A stretch of DNA of 64,000 nt from positions 80,720,683 through 80,784,682 of the forward strand of contig NC_050096.1 of assembly GCF_902167145.1 (NCBI RefSeq), read 5' to 3'. The stretch's first letter is position 1; every line of letters starts with the position of its first letter. The notes beneath the pieces are model-generated. The model was not told the DNA's origin. It made no database searches and saw nothing but the letters and a program-made list of their open reading frames with translations. Source of the DNA: Zea mays (Eukaryota; Streptophyta; Magnoliopsida; Poales; Poaceae). Below are positions 35,281 through 46,251 of the stretch, piece by piece. Both the position numbers and the translations under genes were made by a program.

Positions 35281-38200
35281 CGGGCGGATCAATGGTTTAA
35301 CTTCGACCATCCGGGCAAGTACCCGCTCCTTGTCAATCCGGTGATCCAAGAAAGCAGGGTGAAAAAGGTGCTAGTGGACGGGGAAGCAGCATCAACATCA
35401 CCTTTCCTCGGACACTCCTAGGCTTGGGGATCACACTCAAAGAGCTCCAAGAGTCAGATACTCCTTTTTTCGGCATCGTGCCGACTGAACGAGAGTACCC
35501 ACTCGGACACATCTACATGCCAGTCACCTTCGAAACTCCAGATAACTACAGAACTGAGTACCTTAGGTTCGAGGTGGCAAGTTTTGACTGCGGATACAAC
35601 GCCATCATCGGCAGACTTGGACTGGTGAAGTTCATGGCCATCCCGCACTATACGTACATGATATTAAAGATGCCTGGACCACAAGGAATCATCACTGTGC
35701 GCGCTGACTTCCAAGGCGCCACGGAGTGCTTCCGAGTGGCCATGCAGGCGGCTCTCACCACCAAACTATCGATGACTTCTTCTGCATAGGCGAACTCGAA
35801 GCCTTAGGAGGACTTCACAGTACCTGCAAATGAAGCTCAAGCCATGACCTCTATGCGACCGACTGAAGAAACCAAGAGAATCAACCTCGGGTTCGCTGAT
35901 GAACGCAAGACTGCCATCATCAACTCCAGCCTGGATGATAAATAGGAAAGCACGCTCGTCCAGTTCCTGCAAGACAGCCGAGACATATTCGCACGGCAAC
36001 CTGCGTATATGCCGGGAGTCTCGAGAGAGCTGGCCGACCACAAGCTGAAAGTCTACCCTCAGGCGAGGCCGATTCGACAAAAGTTGCGTCGTTTCACGCC
36101 CGACAAGAGAGAAGCCATTCGTGCCGAGCTAGCTCGCTTAATCGCGGCAGGGTTCATTAGAGAAGTGCTGCATCCTGAATGGTTGGCAAATCCTGTTCTT
36201 GTACTAAAAAAGAATAAAGTGGATTGGCGCATGTGCGTCGACTATACAGATCTCAACAAGCACTGTCCGAAGGATTCCTTCGGACTTCCTAGAATAGACC
36301 AGGTGGTAGATTCAATCGCCGGGTGCTCTATGTTGTCTTCCTTGGATTGCTACTTTGGGTATCATCAGATCAGTCTGGCAAAAGAAGATGAAGAAAAAAC
36401 TGTATTCATCACCCTGTTTGGAGCTTTCTGCTATACCTCCATGCCGTTTGGCCTCAAAAACGCTGGAGCAACTTACCAGAGAGCCATCCAGACATGCTTA
36501 GCCGACCACTAGGGCAAGCATGTAGAAGATTATGTGGATAATATGGTGATCAAGACAGAAGACTTAGAAAATTTCATTAAATATTTGCAGCTGGTCTTCA
36601 ACAGTCTACGGCGATATCGATGGAAGCTTAACCCAGAAAAGTGTGTCTTCGGAGTACCGGCAGGAAAATTACTCGGATTCATTGTCAGCCACCGAGGAAT
36701 TGAAGCGAACCCAGAAAAGATCGAGGCTATCATGAGAATGGAAGCACCACGGTCACAGAAGAAAGTACAAAGACTCACTGGATGCATGATAGCTTTGAGC
36801 AGGTTCATATCAAGACTGGGAGAAAAAGGCTTACCATTCTACAAATTGCTCAAGAAGGTAGACAAGTTCCAGTGGACTTCAGAAGCCCAGGAAGCTCTTG
36901 ATGCACTGAATAAATTCCTGATAACACCACCAGTACTAAAACCGCTGCACCGAGCCACGTCGGGTCAGCCGGCCGAAGATCTGCTGTTATATATCTCTTG
37001 CACGACTCATGTGGTGAGCACCGTGTTGGTAGTCGAGCGAGCAGAAGAAGGACATGCATATCCAGTACAACATTCCGTCTATTTCATCAGCGAAGTTCTG
37101 GGGCCCTCAAACAAGAAATATCCTCAAGTTCAAAAACTACTATATGCAGTACTTCTAACTTCACGCAAGCTCCGTCACTACTTTGACGACCATAAAGTCA
37201 TAGTAGTCACTGGATTTCCGATAGGGGATATTCTCCACAACAAAGAAGCCATCGGAAAAATAGCCAAATGGGCTTGTGAGCTGGGAGCTCACGACATCGA
37301 GTTTTGACCTCGCACTACAATAAAGACTCAAGCGTTGGTTGACTTTGTATTAGAGTGGACCGAGCAACAAGTGCCAGATAACCCAGAAACCGTAGAAGTA
37401 TGGCAGATGTATTTCGATGGCTCGTTAAAGCTGCAAGGGGCAGACGCAGGGATCCTCTTCATTGCACCTAGAGGTGAACAACTCAAATATGCTCTTCAAT
37501 TGTTATTCTCAGCGTCCAACAATGCAGCAGAATATGAAGCTTTGATTCATGGACTGAATATTGCTGTATCACTGGGCATTAAGAGACTGATGGTATACGG
37601 AGATTCACTGGTGGTCATAAGTCAGATAAATAAGGAATGGGATTGCTCGAATGACTCTATGGGTAAGTATTGCACAACTGTCCGAAAGCTGGAGGACAAA
37701 TTCGAAGGGCTAGAATTTCATCATGTAGAGAGAGATCGCAACGCAGCTGCAGATGCATTGTCAAAGCTGGGATCCAGTCGGGCCCAAGTCCCACCTGGGA
37801 TTTTCGTCCAAGAAGTGCCACGCCCGAGTATTTCCCTAGAACGGGCAGAAGAGTGCAATGTTCTGAGCCAGCCAGAGTCAGATGCCGATGACTGGAGAGA
37901 GCCTATCATCAGATATATAAAGAATGAAGAGGAGCCAGATGACAAAACTGCAGTAGAACGCATCGCAAGGCAGTCAGCCCACTACACTCTCATCGGGGAA
38001 GCGCTATACAGGAGGGGCGCGATGGGAGTTCTCATGAAGTGCATTCTTTCAGCTACTGGGAAGCAACTATTAGATGAAATCCATGCCGGGCAGTGCGGGA
38101 TACATGCAGCGTCCAGAACACTAGTTGGGAAGGTCTTCATGTCCGGTTTCTACTGGCCAACTGCGAAGAGTGATGCAGCCGAGTTAGTCCAGAGGTGCGA

Positions 38201-39131
38201 AGCTTGTCAATACCTATCAAAGCAGCAACATTTACCAGCACAGCAACTGCAGACCATACCCGTAACATGGCCATTTGCGTGCTGGGGACTAGACATGATT
38301 GGACCCTTCAAGAAAGCTTAGGGAGGATACACTCACGTGCTGGTTGCCATCGACAAATTCACTAAATGGATAGAGTACAAACCTATTGCTTCTCTGACTT
38401 CAGCCAAGGCAGTAGAATTCATACAAGATATAATATTCAGATTTGGAATACCAAATAGCATCATAACTGATCTAGGATCCAATTTCACTAGCTCTAAATT
38501 CTTTGATTTCTGCGAACAACGGTGCATTCAGATCAAGTACGCGTCAGTAGCACATCCAAGAGCTAACAGACAGGTAGAAAGGGCTAATGGAATGATATTG
38601 GAAGCACTCAAAAAGAAAGTCCTCGACAAGAATGAAAAGTTCGTAGGAAAGTGGATCAGAGAGTTGCCATATGTGATTTGGAGCCTAAGCACTCAACCTA
38701 GCCGAGCCTTGCATGGAAATACTTCTTTCTTCATGGTTTATGGTTTGGAGGCAGTGCTACCTGCTGACCTCTGGTTTGGGGCGCCAAGATTAGTCTTCGA
38801 AAACATAGCTGAGGCAGAAGCTACCAGGCTGGGGGATATTGATGTACTAGAAGAAGAACGATTGAATGCAGTAATTCAGTCAGCTAGGTACCAGCAAACT
38901 CTAAGGCGCTATCCTGATAAGGCCATACGACATCGATCCTTCGCAGTGGGAGACTTGGTCCTTCGCCGAATTCTAACAGGGGAAGGACGGCATAAATTGT
39001 CGCCACTATGCGAAGGGCCATTCATGGTAGCAGAAGTCACTCGGCTAGGATCATATCGACTTACTCAAATGGATGGCACGGAAATAGGGAATTCATGGAA
39101 TATAGAGCATCTCAGGAAGTTTTACCCCTAG
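35281..39131 (+). pseudogene. Grande-like pol: protease, RT, RNase H, second RNase H-like domain, integrase
   Basis: Protease lies near 35370-35790 (VLVDG then YNAIIGR), with a frame break near 35400. RT from 36009 has DWRMCVDYTDLNKHCPKDSF, MPFGLKNAGATYQR and a changed catalytic box YVDNMV at 36529-36546. RNase H is at 36840-37307. An RNase H-like domain follows with FDGS, NNAAEYEALIHGL, YGDSLVV and AADALSKLG (37410-37770); Tat-type elements are known to carry such an extra domain. Integrase has CEACQYLS, GLDMIGPF, ITDLGSNF and VERANG, ending at 39131. Stops: 35787, 36510, 37305 and 38319, plus others near 35943. One frame throughout from 35424. Confidence 0.92.
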
Positions 39132-39836
39132 CTAGATTTCAAAAGCTATTGGGGTAGCACTGTATTCTGTAATGGGAAAAGTACATCATCAATAAAAAGA
39201 CTTCATTCTCAAAAGAACTCAACCTATTGACAATCTGCACGGTTACTTAACTCAGACTGACCACTATACCCTACTAACGGAGCAATCGGCTTAAGTCGGC
39301 AATGACTTAAGGTGGTGCGACATGCTCACGCTTACTTAACTCAGGGTGACCACTATACCCTACTAACGGAGCAATCGGCTTAAGTCGGCAATGACTTAAG
39401 GCGGTGCGACATGCTCATGCTTACTTAACTCTGGGTGACCACTATACCCTACTAATGAAGCAATCGGCTTAAGTCGACAATGACTTAAGACGGTGCGACA
39501 TGCTCATGCTTACTTAACTCAGGGTGACCACTATACCCTACTAATGGAGCAATCGGCTTAAGCCGGCGATGACTTAAGGCGGTGCGACATGCTCACGTCT
39601 ACTCGATCCAGCATAAACATGCTTAAGATTATTCATCTCAGGGCGATCTCTATGCCTCATGAAATAGGAAGAAGTTTCAAAACCATCACACTGCACTTAC
39701 TTCTGTTGTCGTAACAACTGTTGAATTCAAACAACAGAGAAGTAATAATAGCGTTTAATACCAGGAACACTTTCTGACAGAATATTCAAGCACATTGACC
39801 ACATACGCATACAATTCATAAATGCATTCAGTGTTT
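39132..39836. other. Spacer with 89-bp tandem array
   Basis: Region between convergent pol and antisense gene ends. Apart from the array, no gene is seen. Confidence 0.75.
39243..39598. repeat. 89-bp tandem array, four copies
   Basis: Copies start at 39243, 39332, 39421 and 39510, with the core ttacttaactcagggtgacc and tgcgacatgctcac. The period is exactly 89 throughout. Confidence 0.95.
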
Positions 39837-42800
39837 CTACTTGGCAATGTTCTTCTCAGGAGCAACTGACGAAGAAGGGCGACTCGAGGAATCAGGAGCA
39901 GCGTTGACATCAGCAACTATGTCATTAGGAACAATCACGCCCGGCCTTCTCATCAAGATCCGCTCCACGCGAATGGCTTTATCCATAGCCTTGTCGCGCT
40001 GAGCCTTCAAAGTAGTAGAAGTGTCTTCAACAACCTTGGTAGCCAGTCGAGCAGCTTCCAGCTCCTAGACGACTGATCTTTTGGAGGCGTGCAGATCCTT
40101 GATGACAGAATCTTTGCTCGACACCAACTGCCTGAGACGAAGGATCTCATCCTGAGATAATTGCAGCTCGTGACGATGATGATCCAATTCAGCCATGGTG
40201 AAGTGGTGGCTCCTCTCCAAGATAGTCAAAGAATTGCTAGCGTCACGGTACAACCTATCAAGGTTATCGCGAGAAGCTGCGAGTACACGTTTTTCTTCCT
40301 ACAGACAAGAATCAGCTCTCAAGCACCCAGAAAGCAGCAAAAACACAAAAGAGAAAGTAAAGTGAGCTTACCTCATTAGCTGCCCTTTCAGAGTCAAGCT
40401 GAGCACTGAGACAGGAATTCAATGAGTTGACATCATCCAAGGAAGCAGAAATCCGGGCCAGTTCAGTGAAGTGAGATTACCTCATTAGCTGCCCATTCAA
40501 TGAGTTGACCTTGAGAATACTTCTCCTCAAGTTCAGAATACCGATGGGTCATATCTAATAGAAAACAGTTGAAGAAGGGCACACCGTTAAAAACGGGCCA
40601 ATCAAGAAGTCAAGGAAGAAAATAAAGGCACTAACCAGCATTAGTCATTTTCAAATCAGATATCTGCCTCTGAAGCAGCATCGGATTCCAATGCATCAGA
40701 GATAGAGCTCTTTCTGGGACAGAGGCACCTTGCAATCTCAGCTGACCAGCCATGTCGTCGACCAGAGCCTGATATTAAAAACAAATGAGTACAAAGACAG
40801 CATTTCGCCTAGAGTATAGCAAGATCGAGAAAAGCCAGATTACCTGAAGATTGGAGAAGAATGAAGGAAACCCCAAATCATAAGAAGCCAGGTGATGGCT
40901 CGACGAGGGAACATCAACTAGGGCAATCTGAAGAGCATCATTAGGGATCAACTCAACATCACCAGTAGACATTAGAACTCTAGCATCAGGTGCGCCGGTC
41001 TCTAAGGTGACTTCCTTGTTTAAAGCATGTACCGTTGCCGTGCCATCAGAATGAGGAGGAGAAGACCCAACGTGGACATCCATGGAGGTATGAGAAGGGG
41101 AGCCTGCCCGGACACCCTCGGGCGCTAGGTCGTAGCTCGCGCTACCCATCCGAGCCGGATCATTACCGGCAACACCCTCGGGGGCTGGGTAACCGCTTGC
41201 ACCATCCTCAGGGACCGGGTTCCCTGCAGCAGCCACCTCTAAGGCTGAAGGATTCTCAGTCACCTCCATGGGAATTGAACAACCTTGACCAGCCTCTTGG
41301 CCCCGAAGACTACACTCCAAGGTCGACGAGGCACGAGACGCCGCTCGGGATAACTCTAATCCCACATCTGGAATGTCAGAGCAAACGTTCATCATACCAC
41401 CGTCCGTGGGCTCGAACAACAAATCTTCATGAACAACATCCTCGAAAGCCTAATCAAAATTTGCTAGGGATAATTCTTGTAGACCAACGAGCTCCTCACT
41501 GACTATGTAATGCCGACTATTCTTCCGAATTAAGGGGACTTCCTCTTCTTCTTCTTCTTCCTCGTCAACAATACGAACAATACCTCCATTGGAATCAGCT
41601 CTGGCAGGATCACCCCCATTGGGATCAACATCGTCAAGGCCACACCCATTGGGTCCAGCATCAGCAGGGTCACACCCATTGGGTTCAGCACCGGCAGGAT
41701 CACCCCCATTGGGATCAACATCAATAGGGTCACACCCATTGGGATCAGCTCCTGTAAAGAGTTTCACTGGTACTTCTTCAGCAGAAGGAGCAGAAGGGCC
41801 AGCATCATGATCCAAGCACGACACTTGCCGAAGCCGTCTCTTTTTCTTTTTCTTCCCCTCGGCAGGAGCAGTCGGATGACCAACTTGGCAAAGACATTTC
41901 GGGTGAGTACCCTCAGGCCTTCGAGTATCCACGGTTTTCTCAGGCTCTGGAGCAGTTGCAACAGCCACCGTTTCAGCAGCGATAGAATCAGAGGAATCCC
42001 CCGCCAACATATCCAGCATAGCACCGATCTCTGCATCACTCGGATTAGTAGGCATCTCAAAGTGAACTTGCCTCTCATCATTGGGAAGGCCACCAAGTGA
42101 AGCAACCAGGACTTCAATTTCTTCGGGGGAGGGTCGCACTCTAAGACCCAAACCACTGTCACCAGCAGGAGGATTGGACACAAAACTGAAAAAGGGCTTA
42201 GAAGATGGCAAATTCCAAGCAGAATATGCAACATGAGCACCAATATTTGATACTTTGCCCCTCAATATCATCTCCAGCCGGCTCACCAAATCCACAACAG
42301 GAATCCTCTTGTCAGTAACCCGAGTTGAGTCGGTGACACCACTGTATAAGTAAGCCGGGTACGCCCTATCCTTCAGGGACTAAATATTCTTAAAAACAAA
42401 GTCTGTGACCACAGCTTCAGCGGTTAGACCTCTCTCCTTCAGCAAACGAATTTCATCAAGCAGAACCTTGGCCTCTGTTATCTCCAAGGTGGTGGGGGAC
42501 TCAATCCAACTAGGAGTGCGCACTTCCGGCTGTCTCCCTGACCGAGGGGGGAGGGACTTGCCATGATTTTCAACAATGAACCACTCTAAGCGCCATCCCT
42601 TAATGCTGTTTTTAGTGGGATATCCAGGTACTCTGTCTTCCTCCCATGATGCATCTCCAGACTCGCACCGCCCACAAGCTGATGCTACCCCCCAGCCATA
42701 CCAGGACGATAGTGATACAAGTGTTTCCACAAACCAAAGTGAGGAAGAATTCCAAGGTAGGCTTCACATAGATGGACAAAGATAGAAATTTGCAGAATAG

Positions 42801-43125
42801 AGTTGGGATTCAGATGAGTCAGATTCAGATTGTAAAAGTCAAGGAGATCGTGAAAGAAGGGAGAAATTGGAAGAGCAAGGCCGTGGAGAAGAAAAGGAAT
42901 GTAAACGACGGACTCATGAGTATCCTCCATCGGGACAGTAACCCCACGACAAATCCGCCAGGAATAAAGCTCCTTCGAAGGAAGAACTCCGACAACGACG
43001 AGGTGGAGAAGATCTGACTCGGAAACAACAGACATATGATTACCTGTGAAAGGCAATTGGCTGTTGGGATCGATGGGAGGAATAACCACAGCGACAGAAT
43101 TCTGACTCTTCCGCTTGGGCGCCAT
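39837..43125 (-). pseudogene. Antisense multi-exon gene of the Grande-like element ('putative gypsy type transposon' domain)
   Basis: Opposite to gag-pol. ATG at 43125 (MAPKRKSQNS). Residues about 65-130 (LLHGLALPISPFFHDLLDF to NPNSILQISIFVHLCEAYLG) resemble the plant Transposase_28 domain. Proposed exon 1 is 43125-40844, interrupted by a frameshift near 42700 and stops at 42380 and 41450. Introns with GT/AG ends: 40843-40769, 40635-40555 and 40371-40299. A further donor at 40480 lies in a duplicated segment. The last exon runs from 40298 to TAG at 39837-39839, with one stop at 40065. The middle has a DPNG minisatellite and a run of eight Glu; the end is coiled-coil-like (MAELDHHRHELQLSQDEILR). 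Probably equivalent to the extra reverse gene reported in Grande. Function unknown. Confidence 0.75.
41586..41757 (-). repeat. 30-bp coding minisatellite in the antisense gene
   Basis: About six copies of a 30-bp unit (cacccattgggatcaac-like on +) encode repeated DPNGxDPxx peptides. Confidence 0.88.
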
Positions 43126-43289
43126 CTCAATCTCGTCGGCGAACTGAGCGGAAGCGAGATCAAAGGGAAACAGAGGAGGTTTGGAGGCAGAAAGTAAAGC
43201 TAGGGCTCAGAATGCAGAGGCATGCGACGACGCGGTACAAGTGGGGTTTTCTCGGGTCAGACACCATTTCTAAAAAAGTGCCCAGTCAT

Positions 43290-43565
43290 CACTCGGTCGT
43301 TATTTCTAGAACGCCGATGTGGCTCGGTGTAACTCGGCAGTTATTTCTAAAAACGCTGACATCACCAATCCTCACTCGGTCGTTATTTCTAAAACACCAA
43401 CGTGGCTTGATGTGGCTCAGCTGTTGTTTCTAAAACACTGATGTCACCACTAATCACTCGGCCGTTATTTCTAAAGTGCTGATGTGGCTCGAAAGGACTC
43501 GGTTGTTACCTCTAAAACGCCGGCATCGCCAAAAACCGTTCGGCCGTTACCCCTGAAGACACCGG
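43290..43565. repeat. 82-bp tandem array, about 3.4 copies
   Basis: Copies start at 43290, 43373, 43455 and 43537. Each unit contains two half-units of the form cactcggtcgttatttctaa. It lies 165 bases upstream of the antisense gene start. Confidence 0.88.
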
Positions 43566-43842
43566 CAGTAAACCAGATCGTTCTTTCTCCACGTAAATGT
43601 AGACAGAATTAAAATGCGACACAGCAATGACAAGTCATTACTCAAGAGTTACTTCTAAGAACAACGGCTGCATCGGATACAAACACAAATTGTCGATCAA
43701 CTATAAAGAAGCGACGCAAAGGCAAAGGGTGTACACAAGATCAAGCCTGAGTTTACTTCATTATATAAGGGGGGAATTTCTTGCACAAAATGTCGACTTA
43801 TTATGAGTCGGTCTTCTTCCCACTTCTCGACGCATTACGTTA

Positions 43843-43925
43843 CTACCTTACACTACTACACTACTTACACTACACTATACTACTAACTACTACTACATTA
43901 TTCTACTAATACTAACACTACTTGT
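43843..43925. repeat. CTA/CTAACA-rich low-complexity stretch
   Basis: Mostly ctacta, ctacac and ctaata words, just after the stop of the small antisense gene on the - strand. Confidence 0.85.
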
Positions 43926-43938
43926 CTATACTAATATT

Positions 43939-44373
43939 TTAAGCCAGTGGCGCTTTGCCACTGGCCTTGCCACTGCCGCTACCGTTTCCGCCCATGCCGT
44001 CGCCCTTGTCGTCGCCCTTGCTACCGTCGCCCTTGCCGTCGTCGCCGTCGCCATCATCGCCGCTCCCCTCCTCGGACGAGTCAGAGGAGTCCTCCTCGTC
44101 CGAGGAGACCTCCGACTCATCCGAGCCCTCGAGCTCGGAGCGCTCGACGGCCCGGATATATGTCCACACCTCGGCGGCGATCCCCTGGGAATTGTCCGAG
44201 TCTTCAGATGATGCTGGGGGCGAGGTGTAGACTGGAGATCCCTCGGACTCAGAGGAGAACTCCTCCTCCGAGTACTCAGAATCACCGAAATCCTCCGAGG
44301 GAGGGGTTGGCTCGCGCTTCCGCTTGTCACCAGAGTGGTGCGACAAACTTCCGCTCTTCTTGCTCTTGCCCAT
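43939..44373 (-). CDS. Small acidic antisense protein of the Grande-like element
   Basis: 144 codons, uninterrupted, starting MGKSKKSGSLSHHSGDKRKR. The ORF could extend upstream to 44577, but the ATG at 44373 sits 75 bases from a good TATA box and gives a conventional leader. The N-terminus is basic and could be a nuclear localisation signal. The rest is very rich in Ser, Glu, Asp and Gly (SEYSEEEFSSESEG; GDGDDGKGDGSKG). No known domain, and no function is assigned. It is the only fully open reading frame in this element, which may reflect short length or composition rather than selection. Confidence 0.6.
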   Translation of the reverse strand: MGKSKKSGSLSHHSGDKRKREPTPPSEDFGDSEYSEEEFSSESEGSPVYTSPPASSEDSDNSQGIAAEVWTYIRAVERSELEGSDESEVSSDEEDSSDSSEEGSGDDGDGDDGKGDGSKGDDKGDGMGGNGSGSGKASGKAPLA

Positions 44374-44447
44374 GGTGGAATAAAGAAGAGGAGAATAAGC
44401 AAGCAACAATAGAGATATGTGTGAAGACGCCAGTGAAGCAAGCGCTC

Positions 44448-44455
44448 TATTTATA
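44448..44455 (-). promoter_or_regulatory. TATA box for the small antisense gene
   Basis: Reverse strand tataaata inside cctctataaatagagc. It points toward 44373. Confidence 0.65.
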
Positions 44456-44579
44456 GAGGAAGAAAGCAACCGCTCATCTCCTACCACAGTCACTGAACAG
44501 TCACAAGTATTCAATAAGCAATTCAAATCGTCTGGAAACAAGTCAGGCGGCTGACGCCGTTTCACGTAACACAGCACCC

Positions 44580-45614
44580 ATTGGGACTCAAGTCAACTGC
44601 ATGGATGATATGATTACACCCACGGTCACATCAAGTTACTACTCAGGGATAGTTTGCTAAACGCTCAGCGCACCAAGCCGTCCCTTGCCTACACCCATTG
44701 GGGGGGACGTCCAGGAATTTTCAATAGATTTTCCCAAGCAGTCACGTCCATACAGTATATGCAATGAATGTAGCAAGACAAAAAGAAGATATTTATGGAG
44801 ATCAGAAGAAAGCCAAAAAATAGCTGATGAAGTACAAGTATAATCAACAGAAGCATTGAAGCACGAAGCGAAAGGAGGACTAGCCAAGGGCCATCTACCG
44901 GATGTCCAATCCGTCGCTGATCAAATAAATTTCAAGCTGATGCATGGGCAGGCCGTATTGTTGATCTCAAAAGGACAAAAAACTATATGCTGATCTCTAA
45001 AGCATAAACTGATGATATAATGTTGAAATCTAAGACATGAAATGAAGAGGAGATAATGCTGATTTCTAAGGCATGAGTCTAAGTCAGAGACAATGGTTTC
45101 TAAAAAAGCATGGGATGAAGACCTTTGAGTGGATTATTTTCAGTAATCCACTCAAAGCTCGGGGGCTACACCCATTGATTGCACCTCCGGTGCACCCAAT
45201 GAATCCTAAGACCCTAAGAACAAAATGCTGATCTCTAAAGCATAGGCTGATGGCAAAATGTTGATTTCTAAAGCATAAGTCTAAGTCAGAGACAACGATT
45301 TCCAGAGAAGTATGAGATGGAGACCTTTGAGTGGATTATTTTCAATAATCCACTCAAAGCTCGGGGGCTACACCCAATGAATCCTTAACCCCTAAGAACA
45401 AAATGTCGACCTCTAAAGCATAAACAGAGCACCGATTACTGAAGATTAAAAGCAAAAGACCACGGAATGATGCCAAAAGAAGATGACATAAGATCGTTTT
45501 TACCAAGTTACTCGGAGCTAGAGGTAATGACTTAGCAGACATGTTTCAAAATCGTAAGCTAGACCTAGAATCTCTGGGCCGATTATTTCAAAATCAACAC
45601 AAAGATTGGGGGCT
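44580..45614. other. Non-coding region before the Grande 3' LTR
   Basis: No gene seen. Contains repeated aaatgctgatctctaaagca units (44980-45420), two hairpins, PPT-like caaagctcgggggct copies and the true polypurine tract aaagattgggggct at 45601-45614. Confidence 0.78.
45123..45359. repeat. Two copies of a perfect 14-bp hairpin
   Basis: CTTTGAGTGGATTA-ttttcag-TAATCCACTCAAAG at 45123-45157 and the same stem with loop ttttcaa at 45325-45359. Each is followed at once by a gctcgggggctacaccca PPT-like run. Confidence 0.93.
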
Positions 45615-46239
45615 TGTGGGGGACAGATTTCCCCGGGTCCACTAGAAGGCAAGAAGGCCTCGCGAAAGGCCCCAGGCCCATTACTTCGCAAGGCCATCCC
45701 TTCGTAGGCCAGGGGAGGAACTTCCAGCCGAATGGATCGACACGAGGTTGGATCAACTCGAGTCCATGCGGTTCGCCAAACTCTAACGCTATCCGCAGCA
45801 TTGATCCGACTTTCCCGCGCAGCGCCCTCGGACGTCGGAGCCGAAGGACTATAAGTCGGCGAGATTATAGGAAGATAAACTCGGTTGGTTCACTATTACT
45901 TAGGAACACGTGGTTATCATATCCGCATGTAACGCCCCATGGTCGAATATATAAGGCCTAGGGGGCACCCCTTCAAGATCAACTCACTCATTAGCCATCC
46001 ACCCAGTTCTCTTGTATCTCTCATACTAGAGAATTCCCTTGTAACCCACCACGTATAAGATTCACTCCAGGACATAGGGAATTACGCATCTCAAAGTGGC
46101 CCGAACCTATACAAGATTGTCCACTATCTCTCGTGCATTCGGCACGAACCATCGAGCTACAGTCAGTTACACCGCCCTACTCCTAAGAACACCTCGAGGG
46201 GCAACTCTCGGGTGTGCGGTCGGACCCAAATCACCGACA
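45615..46239 (+). repeat. Grande-like 3' LTR
   Basis: 625 bp, TGTGGGGGACAG to CACCGACA. TATA tatataag at 45948-45955. Confidence 0.92.
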
Positions 46240-46251
46240 CCAGTCCACAGC
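46240..46251 (-). repeat. 12-bp remnant of the S3 5' LTR
   Basis: ccagtccacagc, between the Grande and outer Zeon-like insertions. It matches the S3 3' LTR near 22138. The first five bases are the Grande target duplication. Confidence 0.85.

Larger units (their letters stand above)
43126..43938. other. Spacer upstream of the Grande antisense gene
   Basis: Holds the 82-bp array and a CTA-rich stretch. No gene is seen. A + strand tatataag lies near 43762 but nothing credible follows it. Confidence 0.7.
32428..46239 (+). mobile_element. Grande-like Ty3/gypsy (Tat-type) element, full length
   Basis: 13,812 bp with LTRs of 626 and 625 bp and target duplication ccagt (32423-32427 and 46240-46244). 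Order: LTR, PBS, gag, pol, 89-bp array, antisense multi-exon gene, 82-bp array, antisense acidic gene, hairpin repeats, LTR. Total length, LTR length, tandem arrays and an opposite-strand gene fit the maize Grande family. LTRs differ by an estimated 4%. Confidence 0.9.

Noticed and set aside
43760..43770. + strand tatataag as a promoter
   Set aside because: No open frame follows in a useful distance, and the region ahead is CTA-rich low complexity.
43939..44577. 212-codon version of the small Grande antisense ORF
   Set aside because: The extra N-terminal part crosses the TATA box and the presumed start site. The ATG at 44373 fits better.
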